Assembly: GCF_014844095.1 (NCBI RefSeq)
Contig: NZ_CP062163.1
Coordinates: 4,249,501 to 4,313,500 of the forward strand
Origin: Brevibacillus sp. JNUCC-41
GTDB lineage: Bacteria; Bacillota; Bacilli; Bacillales; DSM-1321
Length of the DNA stretch: 64,000 nucleotides
Reading direction: 5' to 3'
Part shown: one piece after another, positions 8,588 to 17,124 of the stretch
Numbering within the stretch: position 1 is the first letter of the stretch
Layout: each line of letters begins with the position of its first letter
Notes under the pieces: model-generated
Databases searched by the model: none
The model's input: only the letters and a program-made list of their open reading frames with translations
Told to the model about the DNA's origin: nothing
Made by a program: the position numbers and the translations under genes

Positions 8588-9526
8588 ATGCTTGGGATTA
8601 CTCATTTACGACATATAAGCATGATAACTCCGAATTTCGATGATCAAGCAGAGTTTTATGAAAAGGTTTGGGGACTGGATAGAGTGGATGTTCCGGAAGA
8701 GGAGAATACGGTTTATTTCCGCGGGGCTGGACCGGAACATCATATTTTAAGCCTTCACAAGGGAGAAAAACGTGGTTTGCATCATATAGCTTTTGGCATG
8801 GTCGATAAAAATGCGGTGGATCGTGCAGCAGGGATATTACAGTCGAAGGGCGTTCGAATTATTGAACCGGCTGGATATTTGGATGAAGCAGGTGCCGGTT
8901 ATGGCCTGCGGTTTATTGATCCGGAAAACCGCGTAATAGAGCTTTCGGCTTGGGTGGAAGTACAAACGTCTATATGGAGCAAGAAAAATGTTGATCCAGT
9001 GAAACTGAACCACGTTGTAATGAATACAAAGAACTTGGATATGATCGTTGAGTTTTACACGGATGTACTTGGGTTTAAAGTTACAGATTGGAGTGAGCAC
9101 CAAATGTCATTCCTGCGATGCAACAGGAAACATCACTCCATTGCCTTCAATCAAGATGAGCATGCGTCAGTCAATCATATCGCATACGAGGTCGATTCCG
9201 TGGATGAACTGATGCGGGGAATAAGCAATGTGCGAAAAGCGGGCTTGTCAGAACTTTGGGGACCTGGACGTCATGGGCCTGGAGACAATATTTTCTGTTA
9301 TTTTCAAGACCCAGGCGGTTTTGTTATGGAGTATACATGTTATCTGGAAACGATCGAAGATGAAGCGGAGTGGAGGGCACGTGTATGGAAACGGGTTCCG
9401 CATTTAATGGATCAATGGGGGATTGCAGGTCCGCCGAAACCAGAAGCCCGCAAAGCAATGGGAGGAGATCCCGATCCAGGCTGGGTTGATTCTAAGATAG
9501 ATGATTCAATCATGGCGGAAAAATGA
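8588..9526 (+). CDS. Extradiol ring-cleavage dioxygenase, two-domain VOC (BphC/catechol 2,3-dioxygenase type)
   Basis: A 312-residue type I extradiol dioxygenase with two vicinal-oxygen-chelate domains (about residues 4-125 and 138-255). The iron-binding 2-His-1-carboxylate facial triad is present in the second domain: H142 in KLNHVVMNTKN, H197 in VNHIAYEVDS and E248 in GGFVMEYTC. This matches the H-H-E spacing of BphC-like enzymes. It should open a catechol-type ring next to the two hydroxyls. The GGGAGG site is at 8573-8578. A C-terminal tail of about 55 residues past the last VOC strand (KPEARKAMGGDPDPGW) is seen in some family members. It acts after the Rieske oxygenase and diol dehydrogenase encoded downstream. 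Confidence 0.85.
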   Translation: MLGITHLRHISMITPNFDDQAEFYEKVWGLDRVDVPEEENTVYFRGAGPEHHILSLHKGEKRGLHHIAFGMVDKNAVDRAAGILQSKGVRIIEPAGYLDEAGAGYGLRFIDPENRVIELSAWVEVQTSIWSKKNVDPVKLNHVVMNTKNLDMIVEFYTDVLGFKVTDWSEHQMSFLRCNRKHHSIAFNQDEHASVNHIAYEVDSVDELMRGISNVRKAGLSELWGPGRHGPGDNIFCYFQDPGGFVMEYTCYLETIEDEAEWRARVWKRVPHLMDQWGIAGPPKPEARKAMGGDPDPGWVDSKIDDSIMAEK

Positions 9527-9611
9527 GGAGGATATTGATTTCCTCCCATTATTCTTGTGCGTAATTAGGAAAAGCGTTTAAGGAAAATGGTTTTGAAAAG
9601 GAGTGACGAGA

Positions 9612-10403
9612 GTGGATTTAGGATTGCAAGGAAAAGTGGCTGTCATAATGGGCGGCACGTCGGGCGTGGGATTAAAAACAGCAGAAATGTTTCTGGCTGA
9701 GGGAGCGAAAGTGGCTATATGCGGCAGAAGTGCAGAGCGTATGGAGAGTGCACAAACACAATTGCTGTCATTTGGTGAAAAGGCAGATATTTTTGCATCA
9801 ACATGTGATGTCACCTCAAAATCGGATGTGGATTCTTTCATTAATGGTACCGCTGAGAGGTTTGGCGGAATCGATATATTGGTGAATGCAGCCGGTCAAA
9901 GCGTGATGGGTCACTTTTTTGACATAACGGATGAGCAGTGGGAAGAACAGATTCAGTTAAAGTTCTTTGCCATCATATATGCCGTTCGTGCATCGCATCC
10001 TCATTTATTGAAAAGGGGAGGAGGGCGGATCATTAATATTAATGCAACGCTTGCTAAAGAACCTGAACGTCATATGATAGCGACTGCAGCAGCAAGGGCT
10101 GGTCTCCTTAATTTAAGCAAAACCTTGTCCCAGGAATTGGCTTTTGACAATATATTGGTTAATTCAGTGAGTCTTGGATTGATCCGGACGGATCAATGGG
10201 AGCGAAGAAGATTGAAAAATGCGCCTGATATGGACCCAGAAGAGTATTACGGAGACCTTGCGAAAAAACGGAACATCCCTCTTGGCCGCGTTGGTGAAGC
10301 GGAAGAAGTGGCCAGTGTCATCGTTTTCCTTGCTTCAGACAAAGCAAGTTATGTAGCGGGTTCGACGATTGAGACGGCAGGAGCAATCGGAAAGGCACTA
10401 TAA
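9612..10403 (+). CDS. Atypical SDR-family protein lacking the YxxxK catalytic pair
   Basis: A 263-residue short-chain dehydrogenase/reductase-fold protein. The nucleotide-binding GGTSGVG sits near residue 14 and VNAAG near 88. Where active SDRs have Ser and YxxxK, this sequence reads NINATLAKEP and TAAARAG, so the Tyr and Lys are replaced by Thr and Arg. That places it with the BKR-like SDR subgroup that lacks a perfect catalytic tetrad. GTG 9612 is chosen because AAAGGAG ends at 9602; an upstream GTG at 9603 touches that site. Its role in the pathway may be a non-redox lyase, hydratase or other reaction. This is not established. Confidence 0.75.
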   Translation: MDLGLQGKVAVIMGGTSGVGLKTAEMFLAEGAKVAICGRSAERMESAQTQLLSFGEKADIFASTCDVTSKSDVDSFINGTAERFGGIDILVNAAGQSVMGHFFDITDEQWEEQIQLKFFAIIYAVRASHPHLLKRGGGRIININATLAKEPERHMIATAAARAGLLNLSKTLSQELAFDNILVNSVSLGLIRTDQWERRRLKNAPDMDPEEYYGDLAKKRNIPLGRVGEAEEVASVIVFLASDKASYVAGSTIETAGAIGKAL

Positions 10404-10433
10404 ATATATTACTAAAAAAGGTAGGATAACGCG

Positions 10434-12122
10434 ATGAAAATACAAGAAGAATTAGAGTTTACGACCGCCGATTCCATCGTAAAGGAGCTTGTTCAGGCAG
10501 GAGTGGAAGCTGCTTTCGGAATTGTCAGTATTCACAATATGCCAATATATGATGCAATTCTTAGAGAAGGGAGCATCAAACTCATTTGTTCACGCGGTGA
10601 GAGCGGTGCCGTAAATATGGCTGATGGATATGCCCGCGCCACAGGGAAATTGGGTGTAGTGATTACAAGTACCGGAACAGGGGCAGGAAATGCTGCTGGT
10701 TCACTAGTGGAAGCATGGGCAGCTGGTGTCCCCCTTCTTCATCTTACCGGTGAGGTGGCTTCTTCTTATCTTGGTACAGGCAAAGGATACATACATGAGT
10801 GTAAAGACCAGCTTTCAATGATGAGAGGAGCTTGTAAAAATGCAGTGAGGCTTAGAAACCCTGACCAATCTGCAGCAGTGGTAAGGAAGGCGATCCAAGA
10901 AGCCTTAACTGCACCAACGGGTCCGGTTACATTGGAAATCCCGATTGACTTTCAATCGGCGATCATAGAAGATCTTTCACTCGAGGGGCTACGGGCCTCT
11001 ACATCTGAAACAAATGCATTGCCATTTATTCCTGAAAAAGCCGTGCAAAAAATCTTAGGCGCACGCCGTCCTGTAATATGGGCAGGTGGTGGAGTCATCA
11101 GTGCCAATGCATCGCAAGAGCTGCAAAAATTAGCGGAACTCCTTGGTGCAGCGGTTATAACAAGTCAGTCAGGAAAAGGGTCGATTCCAGAAAACCACGA
11201 ACAATGCATCGGACATTTTGCAGCATATAAAACAACAAAAGAGTTTTTAAGAAATGCAGATTTATTGATTAGCGTAGGTGTAAGGTTTAGAGGGAATGAA
11301 ACATCCAACTGGAAAGTGCCGGTGCCACAAGAACATATAGCGATCGATGCGGATTGGCAGGCCATTAACAGGAACTATAAAGCCACGTTAGGATTGGTTG
11401 GTGATGCAAAAGGTATGTTAGCTGCCATCATTCAAAAACTCGAAGAACATTCAGTTCATGCGGAGCCTTCTTATTTACAAGAAGTTCTTTCGCTTAGAAA
11501 TGAAGTGCGTGCTCAACTCAGGGAAACGCTTGGACCTTATGAGCAATTTGTGGATGGTATGAGGGAGATATTACCAGACGATACCATTCTGGTTCGAGAT
11601 GTAACCGTACAGGCAAACGTTTGGGGCAGCCGTTTATTTGAAGTCTATGAACCGAGAACATCCATTCATGCATCAGGCGGGGGAATTGGTCAAGGTCTTC
11701 CAACAGCAATCGGTGCCCAAATGGGGTGTCCGGATAAAACCGTTGTTCTTATGGCTGGAGACGGTGGGTTTATGGTGAATGTCGGGGAAATGGTTACTGC
11801 AGCCGAAGAAAACTTACCAGTTATCATCGTTTTGTTCGATGACTCAGGCTATGGGGTTCTTCGCAATATTCAAACAGCCGCATATGGTCGGCAGGTAGCC
11901 GTGGATTTATTGAGTCCTGATTTTGTGAAACTGGCTGAGTCCATGCATTTTGATGCTGTCCGTATTGGTTCTGGAGATGAATTCATATCCGAACTGAAAA
12001 AGGCAAAGGAAAGACGTAAACCCTCAATGATCGTTGTTGATATGGAAGCTGTGGGGCCTATGGCCAAGCCATTTGGCGGACCTCCAGGAGCTGCGGAAGC
12101 GTTCAAGCCCAAAAAACTATAA
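10434..12122 (+). CDS. Thiamine-diphosphate-dependent enzyme (acetolactate synthase/benzoylformate decarboxylase superfamily)
   Basis: A 562-residue three-domain ThDP enzyme. The N-terminal pyrimidine-binding domain contains the cofactor-activating Glu56 in CSRGESGAVNMADGYARATG. The middle domain spans about 200-330. The C-terminal pyrophosphate domain carries GDGG at 442-445 followed by the metal-binding run to VLFDD. It resembles large acetolactate synthase-like proteins that act as 2-oxoacid decarboxylases or lyases in catabolic clusters. With the aldehyde dehydrogenase 12 nt downstream it could convert a 2-oxo acid to an aldehyde and then to an acid. Substrate unknown; no second ALS subunit is present. 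Confidence 0.85.
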   Translation: MKIQEELEFTTADSIVKELVQAGVEAAFGIVSIHNMPIYDAILREGSIKLICSRGESGAVNMADGYARATGKLGVVITSTGTGAGNAAGSLVEAWAAGVPLLHLTGEVASSYLGTGKGYIHECKDQLSMMRGACKNAVRLRNPDQSAAVVRKAIQEALTAPTGPVTLEIPIDFQSAIIEDLSLEGLRASTSETNALPFIPEKAVQKILGARRPVIWAGGGVISANASQELQKLAELLGAAVITSQSGKGSIPENHEQCIGHFAAYKTTKEFLRNADLLISVGVRFRGNETSNWKVPVPQEHIAIDADWQAINRNYKATLGLVGDAKGMLAAIIQKLEEHSVHAEPSYLQEVLSLRNEVRAQLRETLGPYEQFVDGMREILPDDTILVRDVTVQANVWGSRLFEVYEPRTSIHASGGGIGQGLPTAIGAQMGCPDKTVVLMAGDGGFMVNVGEMVTAAEENLPVIIVLFDDSGYGVLRNIQTAAYGRQVAVDLLSPDFVKLAESMHFDAVRIGSGDEFISELKKAKERRKPSMIVVDMEAVGPMAKPFGGPPGAAEAFKPKKL

Positions 12123-12134
12123 GGAGGATTGACA

Positions 12135-13580
12135 ATGATTTCGACATACCCATTTGTTTCAGGAAAATACCTAGTTAATGGAGAATGGAAAGAATCGGAG
12201 GATAAAGTCGATGTAGTAAATCCGGCATATACATTAGAAGTAGTTGGCCAGGTGGCGAAATGCTCTGAACAAATCGTGAATGACGCAATTGAAGCGGCAG
12301 AAAATGCTTTTGAAACGTGGTCTCGCTCTGATATCGGGGAACGGGCCAATCGGATGAACACTGCGGCAGAAGAACTCTCAAAAGTTATTGAGGAAAATGT
12401 TACAGTGTTTGTACGTGAAAATGGCAAAACACTTGTTGAAGCTAAAAAGGATTTACTGCGCTGTGTTGAAGTCATGAAGGGCTGTGCAGCAGAGTTACTT
12501 GATTGGTGGAAGCCTGAAGTGCTCCCTGGAAAACAAAAAGTCCAGATCCGAAGAAGGGCAAGAGGTGTCACGGCAATTATCACACCGTGGAACTCTCCAA
12601 TGATATTAACCTTTAAACGGGTCATACCTGCTGTTTTGGCAGGCAATGCCGTTGTTGTAAAACCTGCAACGAATTGCCCGTTAACGATAATGACCTGTTT
12701 AAAAGTAGTTTCTGAACATTTTCCTCCAGGGGTAATCAATATAATCTCGGGATCAGGAAAAGCGATCGGCGACAAACTATGTTCCGATTCACGCGTACGG
12801 ACTTTGGCGTTTGTCGGAAGTACGGAAACCGGAAAAGATATCATGCAGAAATCAGCTGGAAATCTGCAAAAGGTATATATGGAACTTGGCGGAAATGATC
12901 CTGCCATCATTTTGGAAGATGCCAATATGGATGAAGCGGCCATCAAACGTTTGAGGATGGGGATATTACGAGCAGCGGGTCAGGTCTGTTCTGCAGTAAA
13001 AAGAGTGTACGTCCAAGAATCACGTTATGATGAGGTTGTGGAAAAGCTGACCAAAGAGTTTAGCCGGATGGTAATTGGTGATGGCATTCAGCCTGACGTG
13101 ACAATGGGTCCATTGAATAATAAAGCACAATATGACTTTGTGAATGGCTTGATCGAACGTACCGCTAAATCAGGAGGAAATATAATCACGACTGGCATCC
13201 AGCTGAATCCGGAAACTTGGGATAAAGGTTATTATATGTGTCCTTCCATTATTACAGGCGTCGATCAGCAGAGCGAATTAGTTCGGGTGGAGCAATTCGG
13301 ACCCATCATTCCAATTTTACCTTTCAATGGTATTGATGAAGCTGTAAAATTAGCGAATGATAGTGAGTTTGCCTTGCGTGCTTCTGTTTGGACCGAGAAT
13401 GAAGATATCGCTGTCGAAATGGCAGATCGCCTTGAAGCTGGTGCTGTTTTCCATAATAATCATACCGTTTTCAGCGACTTGGCTCTGGATTTCCCAGGAT
13501 TAAAAGAAAGTGGTGTTTCCCGGGAAACAAGACATTGCGGGCTGGAATTTTTTGCGGACTCATACGGGTTTGCTGATTGA
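12135..13580 (+). CDS. NAD(P)-dependent aldehyde dehydrogenase
   Basis: A 481-residue aldehyde dehydrogenase. The nucleotide-binding region shows TPWNSPM and KPATNCPL, the general base is E250 in YMELGGNDP and the catalytic nucleophile C285 in AAGQVCSAV, giving the standard 35-residue spacing. ATG 12135 follows AAGGAGG (12121-12127) by seven bases; a TTG at 12129 is too close. It follows the ThDP enzyme so tightly that co-translation is likely. It may oxidise an aldehyde released by the ThDP enzyme, or act as a 2-hydroxymuconic-semialdehyde-type dehydrogenase after extradiol cleavage. The C-terminus is short compared with many family members but ends at the usual region. Confidence 0.9.
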   Translation: MISTYPFVSGKYLVNGEWKESEDKVDVVNPAYTLEVVGQVAKCSEQIVNDAIEAAENAFETWSRSDIGERANRMNTAAEELSKVIEENVTVFVRENGKTLVEAKKDLLRCVEVMKGCAAELLDWWKPEVLPGKQKVQIRRRARGVTAIITPWNSPMILTFKRVIPAVLAGNAVVVKPATNCPLTIMTCLKVVSEHFPPGVINIISGSGKAIGDKLCSDSRVRTLAFVGSTETGKDIMQKSAGNLQKVYMELGGNDPAIILEDANMDEAAIKRLRMGILRAAGQVCSAVKRVYVQESRYDEVVEKLTKEFSRMVIGDGIQPDVTMGPLNNKAQYDFVNGLIERTAKSGGNIITTGIQLNPETWDKGYYMCPSIITGVDQQSELVRVEQFGPIIPILPFNGIDEAVKLANDSEFALRASVWTENEDIAVEMADRLEAGAVFHNNHTVFSDLALDFPGLKESGVSRETRHCGLEFFADSYGFAD

Positions 13581-13596
13581 GGAAGGATGAAACTAC

Positions 13597-14382
13597 ATGA
13601 AATTAGGTTTAATCGGATGCGGTAATATCGGTAAATTTCTGCTACAGGCCATTAATAAGGACGGGCTTCTTCCTGGTGGTAAAATCGTTGCGATTTATGC
13701 CCGCCGTGAAGAAGTCGCAGCACAACTAGCTGAAGAATTCAGGACACAGCCATATAGTGATGTCGATGAACTCCTTCAATCCGATGTAGAATTAGTCATA
13801 GAGGCTGCAACGATCGAAGCAGCTGAAGAGTATGCATTGAAAGTGCTTAAAAGTGGGAAGGATCTCTTGCTGAGCAGCATTGGCGTGATGGCGAATCGTG
13901 CCTTTGAAGAACAATCAAATCAGATTTGCAAAATGAATAACGTGAATATTCTCCTTCCGTCTGGTGCGATTGGAGGTCTCGATGTACTTAAGTCGGCAAA
14001 GGCGGTGAATGGCCTTGAATCTGTTTGCATCACCACAAGAAAACCGCCAAACGCATTGCCTGCAGGTTCTACAGTGACAGAAGAAACGGTATTATTTGAA
14101 GGATCTGCTGCAGAAGCGATCAAACAGTTTCCGAGAAACATTAATGTTGCGATTGTGCTGTCCATGGCTGGTCTTGGATCTGAAAAGACGAAAGTGAAAA
14201 TCATTGCCGATCCGAATGTGTTAAAAAACCATCACCTGATAGAAGCGTCAGGTTCGTTCGGGAAACTGAAATTGGAAGTGGAAAATGATCCGATGCCAAA
14301 TAATCCGAAAACGAGTTATTTAGCGGCATTAAGTGTTTTGGCTACTCTGCAAAATAAGGAAAAGAGCGTTCAAATCGGGTAA
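13597..14382 (+). CDS. L-aspartate dehydrogenase (NadX)-like oxidoreductase
   Basis: A 261-residue two-domain dehydrogenase with an N-terminal Rossmann fold (GLIGCGNIGKFLL) and the C-terminal domain typical of NadX/DUF108 proteins (SGAIGGLDVLKSAK near residue 127, then MAGLGSEKTKVKIIADP and NHHLIEASGSFG near 190-220, containing the likely catalytic His). Aspartate dehydrogenases oxidise aspartate to iminoaspartate or run as reductive aminases. Placement inside an aromatic catabolic operon rather than next to nadA/nadC suggests a different amino or imino acid substrate. That is an inference and would fit an N-containing compound. Confidence 0.8.
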   Translation: MKLGLIGCGNIGKFLLQAINKDGLLPGGKIVAIYARREEVAAQLAEEFRTQPYSDVDELLQSDVELVIEAATIEAAEEYALKVLKSGKDLLLSSIGVMANRAFEEQSNQICKMNNVNILLPSGAIGGLDVLKSAKAVNGLESVCITTRKPPNALPAGSTVTEETVLFEGSAAEAIKQFPRNINVAIVLSMAGLGSEKTKVKIIADPNVLKNHHLIEASGSFGKLKLEVENDPMPNNPKTSYLAALSVLATLQNKEKSVQIG

Positions 14383-14420
14383 AGACTTATGATGTAAAGC
14401 TTGGAAGGGAGAGGAAAAGT

Positions 14421-15722
14421 ATGCTTAAAACTGATAAATCCTTAGAAGAAATGTCGAAACAGCAAGTTATTAACTATCTGAATGAAACGGTTAAACCAGA
14501 GGAAGGCGCTATACCTGCATACCTCCTTGGAGACCCAAAGGTTTATGATATAGAACATGAAAAAGTGTTTTTGAAAACATGGGTTTTTATCGGTCATGAT
14601 TCTGAAATACCCAACAAAGGAGACTTCATGACCCGTGAACTGGCTGGCTACTCGCTCATCATCACTCGTGATGGTGAAGGGGAAATCAGGGCGTTTTATA
14701 ATATGTGCACACATCGCGGAATGAAACTATGCCGTGCAGATAAAGGAAACAAGTCATTATTTACGTGTCCCTACCATGGGTTTAATTTCAAAAACACTGG
14801 TGAGCTCGTAGGGGTGCCTTTACAAAAGGACATATACGGGGGCAACCTTGACCGGTCGGAAATGGGCCTTCACAAAGTGAAGCTTGAATCCTATAAAGGT
14901 CTTTTATTTGGAACTTGGAATGAAGAAGCCGAGCCGCTTGAAGAGTTTCTTGGTGACATTAAATGGTATTTGGATATACTCGTAGGTCGTGCAGAAATGG
15001 AAGTAATCGGGGTTCCGCAAAGATTCGTAGTCAATTCCAACTGGAAAGTTGGTTCCGATAACTTTGTTGGTGATTCCTATCACACGATGGTCACACACGG
15101 TTCCATTGCCAAACTGGGCATGGTTCCAAATGCTACCTATTCAAAGCGCGGTTTTCAAATCCATACAGATAACGGGCATGGACTGAACTTAGGGACACCT
15201 AACCCTGAATTCGCTTTCCCGGAAGAATTGAAAGAAGAATTTAAAACTAATTTGTCTGAAGAACAATATGGAGTGTTATCAAACTTAAAGAATATGATTG
15301 GGAACGTTTTCCCCAATTTATCATTTTTAATATCCCATACAAAAATCAAGGACCAATTCATCTCCAACACTTCAATTAGAATGTGGCGGCCAATCGGTCA
15401 CAATAAAATGGAAGTGATCGCTTGGATGCTCGTGGAAAAGAACGCCTCCCAAGATTGGAAAGATAGATCAAGAGATTCATTTATATTGACCTTTAGCCCA
15501 TCCGGTATTTTCGAACAGGATGATACGGAAGTGTTTACGGATATTACTGAAGCAGCCCAAGGCCCAATGCCTTTCCTAAAGAATCTAACCTACAATTATA
15601 CAATGGGTCTTCATCGTGAACCAGTTGATTTTATAGGACCGGGTGTTGCTTACGATGATAAATTCACTGAAGCGAGCCAAAGGAATTTTTACAAATACTG
15701 GCTTGAATTAATGACGAAATGA
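14421..15722 (+). CDS. Rieske ring-hydroxylating oxygenase, alpha subunit
   Basis: A 433-residue catalytic subunit. The Rieske [2Fe-2S] site is complete (C96-x-H98, then C116-x2-H119). The mononuclear iron site shows D213 and GDSYH with H221 and H226, and a third carboxylate candidate at D367/D368. This is the architecture of alpha subunits that insert O2 into aromatic rings to give cis-dihydrodiols. Translation begins at ATG 14421 after GGGAGAGG at 14407-14414. The beta subunit follows after 21 nt. No ferredoxin or reductase is encoded in the cluster, so electrons must come from partners elsewhere or from a cluster flavoprotein. The aromatic substrate cannot be read off. Confidence 0.92.
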   Translation: MLKTDKSLEEMSKQQVINYLNETVKPEEGAIPAYLLGDPKVYDIEHEKVFLKTWVFIGHDSEIPNKGDFMTRELAGYSLIITRDGEGEIRAFYNMCTHRGMKLCRADKGNKSLFTCPYHGFNFKNTGELVGVPLQKDIYGGNLDRSEMGLHKVKLESYKGLLFGTWNEEAEPLEEFLGDIKWYLDILVGRAEMEVIGVPQRFVVNSNWKVGSDNFVGDSYHTMVTHGSIAKLGMVPNATYSKRGFQIHTDNGHGLNLGTPNPEFAFPEELKEEFKTNLSEEQYGVLSNLKNMIGNVFPNLSFLISHTKIKDQFISNTSIRMWRPIGHNKMEVIAWMLVEKNASQDWKDRSRDSFILTFSPSGIFEQDDTEVFTDITEAAQGPMPFLKNLTYNYTMGLHREPVDFIGPGVAYDDKFTEASQRNFYKYWLELMTK

Positions 15723-15743
15723 TAAGCGGGAGGGGGAACGGAA

Positions 15744-16253
15744 ATGAATGTGGAGAAAATGTTGCTCAAATGTGAATTTGAACAGTGGCTGTATGATGAA
15801 GCTCAACTATTGGATGATATTGAATTTGATGATTGGTTCGATTTAATGCACTCGAGCTTGCGTTATCAAATGCCTGTACGTGTAAATAAAGAAGGTGTGG
15901 AACGCCCGGATTATTCAACGGAAATGTTTACATTTAATGATGATATTGAGCTGCTTAAACTGCGCGTGGATCGTTTGAAAACGGATTATGCTTGGGCGGA
16001 AATACCGCCGTCAAGAACACGGCGTTTTGTCTCTAATGTACGCGTTAAAGACTATGTTGAAGGTGAAAAGGCAGTTGTCAAGAGCTATTTGCTTATCTAT
16101 CGGAGCCGCAGCACGGATATTCAACATGATTTGATTTCGGGGGAACGAAATGATGAATTCATTTTCGAAGAAGGTAAATGGAAACTTTCCAAACGGATAT
16201 TCATTGTTGATCAATCAACGATAAATACCAGAAATCTTGCTATCTTCGTATAA
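15744..16253 (+). CDS. Rieske ring-hydroxylating oxygenase, beta subunit
   Basis: A 169-residue protein of the SnoaL-like/NTF2 fold that forms the small subunit of alpha3beta3 aromatic dioxygenases. Family marks include FDDWFDLMHSSLRYQMPVR near residue 30, a central PSRTRRFVSNVRV near 91 and RNDEFIFEEGKWKLSKR near the C-terminus. It has a structural rather than catalytic role. It is adjacent to and downstream of the alpha subunit with an AGGGGG site at 15731-15736, as is usual for these pairs. Confidence 0.9.
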   Translation: MNVEKMLLKCEFEQWLYDEAQLLDDIEFDDWFDLMHSSLRYQMPVRVNKEGVERPDYSTEMFTFNDDIELLKLRVDRLKTDYAWAEIPPSRTRRFVSNVRVKDYVEGEKAVVKSYLLIYRSRSTDIQHDLISGERNDEFIFEEGKWKLSKRIFIVDQSTINTRNLAIFV

Positions 16254-16295
16254 TATTGACTTGGATAAAAAGAGATAACAAGGAGGCTGGATTCA

Positions 16296-17084
16296 ATGGC
16301 AATGGCGTTAAAGGATAAAGTAGTGTTGATTACCGGGGGCAATTCAGGTATCGGAGAGGCTGTCACTAGACGTTTTATACAAGAAGGGGCAAAAGTCAGC
16401 ATCATCGGCCGCTCGATAGAAACGCTAAAGAAAATGAAAGAGGAATTTGGTGAAGAGATTCTCATTAACCAAGGCGATGTAAGCAAATATGAAGACAATG
16501 AGAGGGCCGTACAGGCCACAGTCGAGCAATTCGGAAAGCTGGACGTTTTCGTTGCTAATGCAGGTGTCTTTGATGGATTTGCTAAATTTGCCGACGTAAC
16601 TCCCGATGCACTTTCCGAAGCATATGATTTTCTGATCGATATTAACGTTAAAGGATCTTTTTTCGGTGCTAAAGCCGCTCTTGAAGAATTGCAAAAAACG
16701 AATGGCAATATTATTTTCACCGTATCCGGTGCCAGTTTTTATCCAGATGGCGGCGGGGTGTGGTACACAGCAAGCAAGCATGCCCAAATAGGATTGATGC
16801 GCCAACTTGCCTTTGAACTTGCTCCTAACATTAGGGTGAATGCTGTAGCGCCTGGTGGCACTCTGACAGCATTATCGGTCATTCCTCCCCTACGTCCATT
16901 CGTTAAAATCGTGGATAATGAAACGAAGGCAAATAGCATTAAAAAAAGAAACCCTCTTCAGCTTGCACAGATGCCCGAAGATCATGTAGCTGCATATGTC
17001 CTGTTAGCATCGGACGCAGCGCGTGCAATTACCGGCGAAGTCATCTCCAGTGATGGAGGATTGTCAGTTCGCGGACTGGGTTGA
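16296..17084 (+). CDS. cis-Dihydrodiol dehydrogenase (BphB/HcaB-like SDR)
   Basis: A 262-residue SDR with an intact TGGNSGIG cofactor motif near residue 14, NAG near 88, and the catalytic Ser and YTASK near 150-160. Unlike the other SDR of this operon it is fully equipped. Residues NPLQLAQMPEDHVAAYVLLAS and the C-terminal SSDGGLSVRG resemble BphB-type enzymes that oxidise cis-dihydrodiols made by Rieske dioxygenases to catechols. Its position right after the Rieske subunits supports this step: ring dihydroxylation, re-aromatisation, then extradiol cleavage. GGAGG lies at 16282-16286. Confidence 0.88.
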   Translation: MAMALKDKVVLITGGNSGIGEAVTRRFIQEGAKVSIIGRSIETLKKMKEEFGEEILINQGDVSKYEDNERAVQATVEQFGKLDVFVANAGVFDGFAKFADVTPDALSEAYDFLIDINVKGSFFGAKAALEELQKTNGNIIFTVSGASFYPDGGGVWYTASKHAQIGLMRQLAFELAPNIRVNAVAPGGTLTALSVIPPLRPFVKIVDNETKANSIKKRNPLQLAQMPEDHVAAYVLLASDAARAITGEVISSDGGLSVRGLG

Positions 17085-17124
17085 GTTCATTTCAAAATAA
17101 ACTATGGGAAGAAGGTTTATAAGT

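Noticed and set aside
8403..8618. A 71-codon plus-strand frame bridging the cupin and extradiol genes
   Set aside because: It covers the intercistronic hairpin, has no ribosome binding site and resembles no protein.
11870..12946. A 358-codon minus-strand open frame across the ThDP and ALDH genes
   Set aside because: It is antisense to two clearly recognised enzymes with intact motifs; its composition is that of a reverse-frame shadow.
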